Below are positions 6,669 to 10,497 of a stretch of 10,497 bases of DNA, in pieces; position 1 is the first letter of the stretch; every line of letters begins with the position of its first letter. The notes beneath the pieces are model-generated. The model ran no database searches and was not told where the DNA came from. It saw nothing but the letters and a program-made list of their open reading frames with translations. Source of the stretch: an uncultured Collinsella sp. (lineage in GTDB: Bacteria > Actinomycetota > Coriobacteriia > Coriobacteriales > Coriobacteriaceae); assembly GCA_900546085.1 (NCBI GenBank), contig URBS01000076.1, positions 1-10,497 on the forward strand, written 5' to 3'. Both the position numbers and the translations under genes were made by a program.

Positions 6669-6678
6669 GGGGGGTAGC

Positions 6679-8229
6679 ATGCAGCTTGTTGAAAGTGAGA
6701 CCGTGGAGTTCAAGTGCACATTTACCCCTAAGCTGCTCAAAGCTGTGGTGGCGTTTGCCAATTCGAATGGCGGTACCTTGTATATCGGAATCGACGATTT
6801 TGGCAGCATCGTCGGCGTGGACGATATCGATGCCACCATGCTTCAATGCTCTAATGCAATAACCGATGGCGTGTATCCCGACGTTTCTGAAATCACGACG
6901 GTCTCCGCATTGGACATCGATGGCGCAGCGTTGGTGAAAATCGAGGTGGAAGCGGGTCCTTACAAGCCGTACTGCCTGTGCTCGAAGGGATTTGTTCCCG
7001 CCGGGGTATATCGGCGCCTGGGTCCTGCCAACGTGCCCATCGAGATGGCCCAGATCCGCTCGATGATCAAGCGCACCGACGGCGATTATTTTGAGACCGG
7101 GCGCTCTCATGAACAGAGCTTGACGTTTTTTGAAGCCGAGCGGGTCTTTAGGCGTGCGGAGATTACGTTTGACCAAACCTCTCAAAAGAATCTCGGCCTT
7201 ATCGATGAGCTGGGCTTTTACACCAATTTGGCACTGCTGGTCTCTGACCAAAACCCCTTTGCAGTCCGCGCTGGCCTCTTCAACGACGATGCGTATACCG
7301 AGTTTATCGACCGTCAGGATGGCGAGGGCTCGATCTTCAGGCAGATAGAGGATATCGAACGGTTCCTCAATATATCGAACGCAACGCGTATGTACTTTGT
7401 GCCGGGAAGACTCGATCGCATAGATAAGGACGACTATCCCCGCGAGGCTGTTCGAGAGGGAATTCTGAACCTGTTTATCCATCGCGACTACGAATCTTCG
7501 GTGGCGTCTCTTATCAAGATGAGCCGTACGGCGCTTGAATTTACCAATGCGGGAGGGCCGCAGCACATCAGCGTCGAGGAGGCGCTTGCGGGCGGCTCGG
7601 ACGCTCGGAATCCAAAGCTGCAACTGCTCTTTTTGCGCCTGGGGATGGTTGAGGCGTTTGGAACGGGCCTCAAGGGGATCCGTGCGCTCTATGAGGCGGA
7701 AGGGTTGGAACCCGAGGTCTGCGCCTACCCTGCAATGTTTAGGTTGTCGCTGCCCAACGTCAATGCCGTGCGCAATTCCTATCTGACGCCTCGTGGCAAT
7801 AGCGGTCCCAACTTGCGTGGGGATTACAGCGATTATGAGCAGCTCGAGCGGGAAGGGGCGCTGCCGCCCGATGTTTCGCAAGCGTTTGCATCCGTGCGAG
7901 CGCAGCGAGAGGGACACGTGTCGATGAATGGCGACTGCGGCCACGAGGTGCGTGCCAAGCTCGTGGAGGAGCTTGGCTTTGATGTTGCGTGCAAGGCGTC
8001 CGCGATGCTACAGGATGTCTCGGACGAGCGACGTGGTGGATACGCTCGCACCTTGATTCGCTTTGCCCTTGAGCGGCCCCGCGGCTTTACGCGCCAGGAT
8101 GCCTCGGACGTTCTGGGAACTGGGCGCGACGTGACGCTGCGGGTTATCAACGGTTTGCTTGAGGAAGGCGCACTCGTTAAAGAGGGGCGCGCTCGGGCGA
8201 CGAGATATCGCGCTGTCGGGCAGGTTTAG
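6679..8229 (+). CDS. AlbA_2/Schlafen-type DNA-binding protein with GHKL-like domain and C-terminal winged helix
   Basis: A 516-residue protein of the group often named putative transcriptional regulator or ATP-dependent helicase RecG-like (COG2865), although it has no helicase motifs. Residues 1-130 form the AlbA_2 (Schlafen AlbA) domain: ESETVEFK, NSNGGTLYIGIDDFGSIVG, and YRRLGPANVPIE at its end. Residues ~250-357 look like the GHKL ATPase-type domain (HATPase_c_4): PREAVREGILNLFIHRDY, then FTNAGGP, then LFLRLGMVEAFGTGLKGIRA. Residues ~360-450 are less conserved to my eye. The last ~60 residues (FTRQDASDVLGTGRDVTLRVI and following) resemble a winged helix. The start at ATG 6679 follows a run of seven G at 6668-6674, an unusual ribosome binding site. 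The open frame extends upstream to 6490, but that part covers the terminator and promoter. The biochemical role is unknown; transcriptional regulation is the usual assignment, with nucleic-acid-based defence as an alternative. Confidence 0.88.
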   Translation: MQLVESETVEFKCTFTPKLLKAVVAFANSNGGTLYIGIDDFGSIVGVDDIDATMLQCSNAITDGVYPDVSEITTVSALDIDGAALVKIEVEAGPYKPYCLCSKGFVPAGVYRRLGPANVPIEMAQIRSMIKRTDGDYFETGRSHEQSLTFFEAERVFRRAEITFDQTSQKNLGLIDELGFYTNLALLVSDQNPFAVRAGLFNDDAYTEFIDRQDGEGSIFRQIEDIERFLNISNATRMYFVPGRLDRIDKDDYPREAVREGILNLFIHRDYESSVASLIKMSRTALEFTNAGGPQHISVEEALAGGSDARNPKLQLLFLRLGMVEAFGTGLKGIRALYEAEGLEPEVCAYPAMFRLSLPNVNAVRNSYLTPRGNSGPNLRGDYSDYEQLEREGALPPDVSQAFASVRAQREGHVSMNGDCGHEVRAKLVEELGFDVACKASAMLQDVSDERRGGYARTLIRFALERPRGFTRQDASDVLGTGRDVTLRVINGLLEEGALVKEGRARATRYRAVGQV

Positions 8230-8274
8230 GGACGGGCGGTCCGGCCCCCTGGGTTAATCCTGGGCAGAGGCCAA

Positions 8275-8292
8275 GGGCCGGGTTCCCGGCTC
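8275..8292. terminator. GC-rich hairpin between convergent genes, possible terminator
   Basis: GCCGGG (8277-8282) pairs with CCCGGC (8285-8290) across two bases, extendable outward by one G-T and one G-C pair to 8275/8292. An alternative longer pairing is CCGGCCC (8241-8247) with GGGCCGG (8275-8281). There is no T-run on either strand, so this may slow polymerase between the convergent genes but is not a classic terminator. Confidence 0.3.
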
Positions 8293-8311
8293 GCCTTGAT
8301 TGAAGGGGTAC

Positions 8312-8956
8312 TTAGAGCGTGCTTCCGTACATGTAGACGATAAAGCCGTCGCCGGTGTCTTGGCTGTGATCCTCCAGGATGCGCGTCATGTTGAGGTGCT
8401 CGTAGAACTGCCAGTCGGAGTTGCAGTCGCTCATCAGGAAGAATTTGGTGCACCCGGCTTTGGCGAGTTCGGCGCGCGCAAGGTCGATGAGCTCGCGGCC
8501 GAGTCCCTTGCCCTGCCACTCGGGCACGATGATGATCAGGTTGAGCTGGCCCTGGGCATACTCGTTGCCCGTGGCGGCAAAGCGATCGGCCGTGGCCTTT
8601 TCGCGACTGTCGCCAAAGAGCGAGCCCTCGAGTTTGGCATCGGCGGTCTTTGCCATCTCGGTTGCCTGGGCGAACATCTCGTTGTAGCAGGGCTCCCACG
8701 TGGGATTGGTGCGTGGTTTGCCGTCTTCGAAGATGCCGATGCAGCAGGCGGCGATAATGCGGCCCTCGGTCTCGGCGACGAGTGCGATGGGGGAGCGCTG
8801 CAGCTGCATGGCGATGTTAAAGCGCGCGCAGAAATCGGCAGCTTCGACGTCGCCGCGGTTGCGCAGCGTGTTGCACCACAGCTGGTTGTAGATGGCGGCG
8901 ATGCCGGCCAGGTCATCGAACGTGGCGGCGCGCAGGGTTACGTTGTCAAGGCTCAT
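8312..8956 (-). CDS. GNAT-family N-acetyltransferase
   Basis: A 214-residue protein of the Gcn5-related N-acetyltransferase superfamily, which transfers an acetyl group from acetyl-CoA to an amine. Motif A is clear: a beta strand LNLIIIVPEW running into the pyrophosphate-binding loop QGKGLG (residues 148-153), then a helix LIDLARAELAKAG. Motif B follows, with FFLMSDCNSDWQFYEHLNM. The N-terminus (VTLRAATFDDLAGIAAIYN) is the usual first strand and helix. About 214 residues is longer than a minimal GNAT of ~150; the extra part is a helix-rich stretch at ~80-135 between the N-terminal core and motif A. AAGGAG (8962-8967) supports the ATG at 8956. Substrate cannot be inferred. It stands alone, convergent with the AlbA_2 gene. 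I found no convincing promoter. Confidence 0.9.
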   Translation of the reverse strand: MSLDNVTLRAATFDDLAGIAAIYNQLWCNTLRNRGDVEAADFCARFNIAMQLQRSPIALVAETEGRIIAACCIGIFEDGKPRTNPTWEPCYNEMFAQATEMAKTADAKLEGSLFGDSREKATADRFAATGNEYAQGQLNLIIIVPEWQGKGLGRELIDLARAELAKAGCTKFFLMSDCNSDWQFYEHLNMTRILEDHSQDTGDGFIVYMYGSTL

Positions 8957-9051
8957 GGAGGCTCCTTCCAGGTTGGGTCAGGCCACCTATGAGTGTGACA
9001 TGGCGACATCGTTGCCGCATCAACCATTCGGCAGACGAGCGCCGATACCTC

Positions 9052-9183
9052 GGGGACGGAGAGGTGGCAATTGGGTAGTCATTGGGGACGTTCTTAAACG
9101 ACTAGTCAAACAAGAGCGTCCCCAACGACTACTTTAAGGAATGTCCCAGACTGCCGGCAGGAAAGGAACGTCCCCAACTGCCG
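9052..9183. repeat. Cluster of GGGGACG/CGTCCCC repeats (REP-like)
   Basis: GGGGACG appears on the plus strand at 9052-9058 and 9084-9090, and inverted (CGTCCCC) at 9117-9123 and 9169-9175. A degenerate copy, ATGTCCC, is at 9141-9147. Two 19-base units, 9138-9156 and 9165-9183, match at 16 of 19 positions and lie 27 bases apart. A perfect 10-base palindrome, CTGCCGGCAG, lies at 9151-9160. This kind of clustered short palindromic repeat between genes resembles REP/BIME elements, which are mobilised by Y1 transposases of the RAYT group. No such transposase gene is in the window. Confidence 0.6.
9075..9132. repeat. 58-base imperfect palindrome with GTAG foot
   Basis: The left arm 9075-9095 pairs with the right arm 9112-9132: GTAGTC with GACTAC, one A/C mismatch, TTGGGGACG with CGTCCCCAA, one T-G wobble, then TCTT with AAGA. 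That is 21 stem positions with 19 Watson-Crick pairs. The 16-base loop (9096-9111) contains the perfect palindrome GACTAGTC (9100-9107). The 5' GTAG resembles the conserved tetranucleotide at the foot of REP hairpins. Confidence 0.65.
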
Positions 9184-9261
9184 CATCCGGAGCAAGACAA
9201 CGCCGCAGGTAGAGGACGGACAGCGAGCGGGTCGCATTTGTGACAAGGTGACGTGAAACGA

Positions 9262-9290
9262 AAGGGCGCTGACCTTCTGGTCGCGCCCTT
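9262..9290 (-). terminator. Intrinsic terminator of DAHP synthase gene
   Basis: AAGGGCGC (9262-9269) pairs with GCGCCCTT (9283-9290), and GACC (9271-9274) with GGTC (9279-9282), leaving one bulged T and a TTCT loop. Read on the minus strand, the hairpin runs into TTTCGTTTC, a fair T-rich tail. It lies about 75 bases past the DAHP synthase stop codon. Confidence 0.65.
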
Positions 9291-9338
9291 GAAGTTGAAC
9301 GTCAGATTGTCCAAATGCGGCCCGCGCAGCGTCGAGCT

Positions 9339-9365
9339 GTTACGGCGTTTGGTAAACGCCGTAAC
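9339..9365. terminator. Perfect 12-bp hairpin directly after the DAHP synthase stop codon
   Basis: GTTACGGCGTTT (9339-9350) and AAACGCCGTAAC (9354-9365) are exact inverted copies around a 3-base loop. One base separates the stem from the stop codon at 9367-9369. There is no T-run beyond it on the minus strand, so it may protect the mRNA 3' end or work with the second hairpin at 9262-9290 rather than terminate alone. Confidence 0.55.
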
Positions 9366-9366
9366 T

Positions 9367-10398
9367 CTAAATACGTTCCGCGATCTCGTGGATGAGGTAG
9401 TCGGTCTTTTCCCAGCCTAGGCACGGGTCGGTGATCGACTTGCCAAAGACGCCGCCGTCGACCGGCTGGTTGCCATCCTCCAGGTAGGACTCGATCATAA
9501 AGCCCTTGACCAGCTTGGAGATGGACTCGTTGCGGCGGCAGCTGTCGAGCACCTCTTTGCAAATGCGATACTGCTCCAGCGGACGCTTGCCCGAGTTGTC
9601 GTGGTTGCAGTCGATGACCGCTGCGGGATTGGCATAGCCGGCGTGCTCGGTATAGCGCTCGGCCAGGCGCTCCAGGTGCTCGTAGTGGTAATTGGGGTAG
9701 GTGCGCCCATCGAGACCGATGTAGCCACGCATAACGGCGTGCGCGAGCGGATTGCCGTCGCACTCGACCTCCCAGTTGCGGAAGATGAAGCTCTGGTGCG
9801 CCTGCGCGGCGTAAATGGAGTTGAGCATAACGGTGGTAGAGCCAGCAGTGGGGTTCTTCATGCCGACGGGTACCGCGATACCGCTCGACACCAGGCGATG
9901 CTCCTGGTTCTCGACCGAGCGTGCGCCCACGGCAACATAGCTCAGCAGGTCAACGAGGTACTGGTAGTTGGAGGGGTAGAGCATCTCGTCGGCGGTGAAG
10001 AAGCCCGTTTCCTCAATAACGCGCAGGTGCATATGGCGGATGGCTTTGACGCCCTCGAGCAGGTCGTCGGGGGCCTCGGGGTCGGGGTTGTGCAGAAGAC
10101 CCTTGTAACCGGTGCCTTTGGTACGCGGCTTATTGGTGTAGACGCGCGGAATGATGATGAGCTTGTCCTTGACCTCCTCGGCGGTCTTGGCCAGGCGGTT
10201 CATGTACTCAAGCACCGAATCCTCGCGGTCGGCAGAGCATGGGCCGATGATGAGCACCTTACGTGCGTCCTCGCCGGTAAAGACTTTGGCGACCTCGGCG
10301 TCAAATGCCTGCTTTTTGGCGGTAAGCTCGGCAGAAAGCGGCATTTCCTCGCGGATCTCCATGGGGATCGGCAGCCTGCGTTTGAATTCCATGGCCAT
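9367..10398 (-). CDS. aroG: 3-deoxy-7-phosphoheptulonate (DAHP) synthase, class I AroG type
   Basis: A 343-residue cytoplasmic enzyme that condenses phosphoenolpyruvate with erythrose 4-phosphate, the first step of the shikimate pathway to aromatic amino acids. It belongs to the AroG/AroF/AroH class. Motifs: IGPCSADRED with the metal-ligand cysteine C54; RVYTNKPRTKGTGYKGL for phosphate and PEP binding; VGARSVENQEHR; VGMKNPTAGS; and the remaining metal ligands H266 (CNHDNSGK), E303 (MIESYLEDGNQ) and D324 (SITDPCLGW). Length is close to the usual ~350. No extra chorismate mutase domain is fused. The ATG at 10398 is set by AAAGGAGG (10405-10412) with a six-base spacer; a second ATG two codons later is less well placed. 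It has its own promoter at 10455-10483 and hairpins behind it, so it is probably monocistronic. Which aromatic acid inhibits it cannot be told by eye; the symbol marks the family only. Confidence 0.95.
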   Translation of the reverse strand: MAMEFKRRLPIPMEIREEMPLSAELTAKKQAFDAEVAKVFTGEDARKVLIIGPCSADREDSVLEYMNRLAKTAEEVKDKLIIIPRVYTNKPRTKGTGYKGLLHNPDPEAPDDLLEGVKAIRHMHLRVIEETGFFTADEMLYPSNYQYLVDLLSYVAVGARSVENQEHRLVSSGIAVPVGMKNPTAGSTTVMLNSIYAAQAHQSFIFRNWEVECDGNPLAHAVMRGYIGLDGRTYPNYHYEHLERLAERYTEHAGYANPAAVIDCNHDNSGKRPLEQYRICKEVLDSCRRNESISKLVKGFMIESYLEDGNQPVDGGVFGKSITDPCLGWEKTDYLIHEIAERI

Positions 10399-10454
10399 AC
10401 GGGGCCTCCTTTATCAATTAACAGCAACAATTGGCGAATTCTCGAATGTTCGGC

Positions 10455-10483
10455 ATTATCCGCTGTCGCACGCTAAAGTGCAA
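10455..10483 (-). promoter_or_regulatory. Promoter of DAHP synthase gene
   Basis: On the minus strand, TTGCAC (10478-10483) and GATAAT (10455-10460) are separated by 17 bases, a near-consensus sigma-70 promoter. Transcription would start near 10448, giving a ~50-base leader without an obvious attenuator. A short inverted repeat, GCAC/GTGC (10468-10471 and 10478-10481), overlaps the -35 box and could be part of an operator, but it is only four bases per arm. Confidence 0.65.
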
Positions 10484-10497
10484 GCGAAACCTGCCGA

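Larger units (their letters stand above)
8957..9366. other. Intergenic region with REP-like repeats and terminators
   Basis: A 410-base gap between two minus-strand genes. No open frame here has a ribosome binding site or recognisable product. It holds the acetyltransferase ribosome binding site, several copies of GGGGACG/CGTCCCC (9052-9183), a long imperfect palindrome (9075-9132), and two hairpins behind the DAHP synthase gene (9262-9290 and 9339-9365). Bases 9184-9260 show nothing I can name. Confidence 0.6.

Noticed and set aside
6490..6678. Upstream in-frame extension of the AlbA_2 protein
   Set aside because: It would translate through an intrinsic terminator and a promoter; the ESETVEFK domain start fits ATG 6679.
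6643..7944. 433-codon open frame antisense to the AlbA_2 gene
   Set aside because: Shadow frame; the plus-strand product carries clear domains, promoter and start context.
8957..9060. Promoter for the acetyltransferase gene (TTGATG with a 17-base spacer on the minus strand)
   Set aside because: The matching -10 hexamer (TGTCAC) is too far from consensus to call.
9052..9183. CRISPR array
   Set aside because: Repeats are few, unevenly spaced, in both orientations and palindromic, with no cas genes.
8892..9314. Small open frames in the gap between the acetyltransferase and DAHP synthase genes
   Set aside because: No ribosome binding sites and overlap with repeats and terminator hairpins; nothing resembles a protein.
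9601..10476. 291-codon plus-strand open frame over the DAHP synthase gene
   Set aside because: Shadow of a complete enzyme gene; the translation is Val/Gly/Asp-rich as expected for the complement.

Overview
The window looks like chromosomal DNA of a GC-rich gut actinobacterium. The Coriobacteriia, and Collinsella in particular, fit best. This is an inference from gene content (two LuxR-type regulators, an agmatine deiminase, a YtcJ-like amidohydrolase beside a MATE exporter, an AroG-type DAHP synthase), GC-rich codon use and strong AGGAGG-type ribosome binding sites. The first ~195 bases are different. They are AT-richer (about 46% GC by hand count over bases 1-180), and on the minus strand they encode a piece of elongation factor 4 (LepA) of Bacteroidales type. 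That piece is fused abruptly to the actinobacterial sequence, so the left end is a chimera, most simply an assembly artefact.

Layout, left to right: lepA fragment (-); 5'-truncated membrane LuxR-type regulator (+); a 315-base gap with a direct repeat and two hairpins; YtcJ-like amidohydrolase (+) and MATE transporter (+), probably one operon; a soluble LuxR-type regulator (-); a divergent control region; agmatine deiminase (+) with promoter and intrinsic terminator; an AlbA_2/Schlafen-type regulator with a GHKL-like domain (+) and its own promoter, overlapped by repeated operator-like boxes; GNAT acetyltransferase (-); a 410-base gap with a REP-like palindrome cluster and terminators; DAHP synthase (-) with a good promoter at the right edge.

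How the genes may work together: the amidohydrolase-MATE pair resembles a hydrolyse-and-export unit. The soluble LuxR-type protein lies between that pair and the agmatine deiminase gene and is divergent from the latter, so it is the natural candidate regulator of one or both. Agmatine deiminase makes N-carbamoylputrescine, but neither usual partner (putrescine carbamoyltransferase or N-carbamoylputrescine amidohydrolase) is present here. The AlbA_2 protein, the acetyltransferase and the DAHP synthase (first step of the shikimate pathway) appear to be independent transcription units. I found no tRNA, rRNA, CRISPR array, transposase gene or prophage gene. I do not see a clear-cut undescribed multi-gene system. 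The most unusual items are the lepA junction, the REP-like palindrome and the compact promoter/operator of the AlbA_2 gene.
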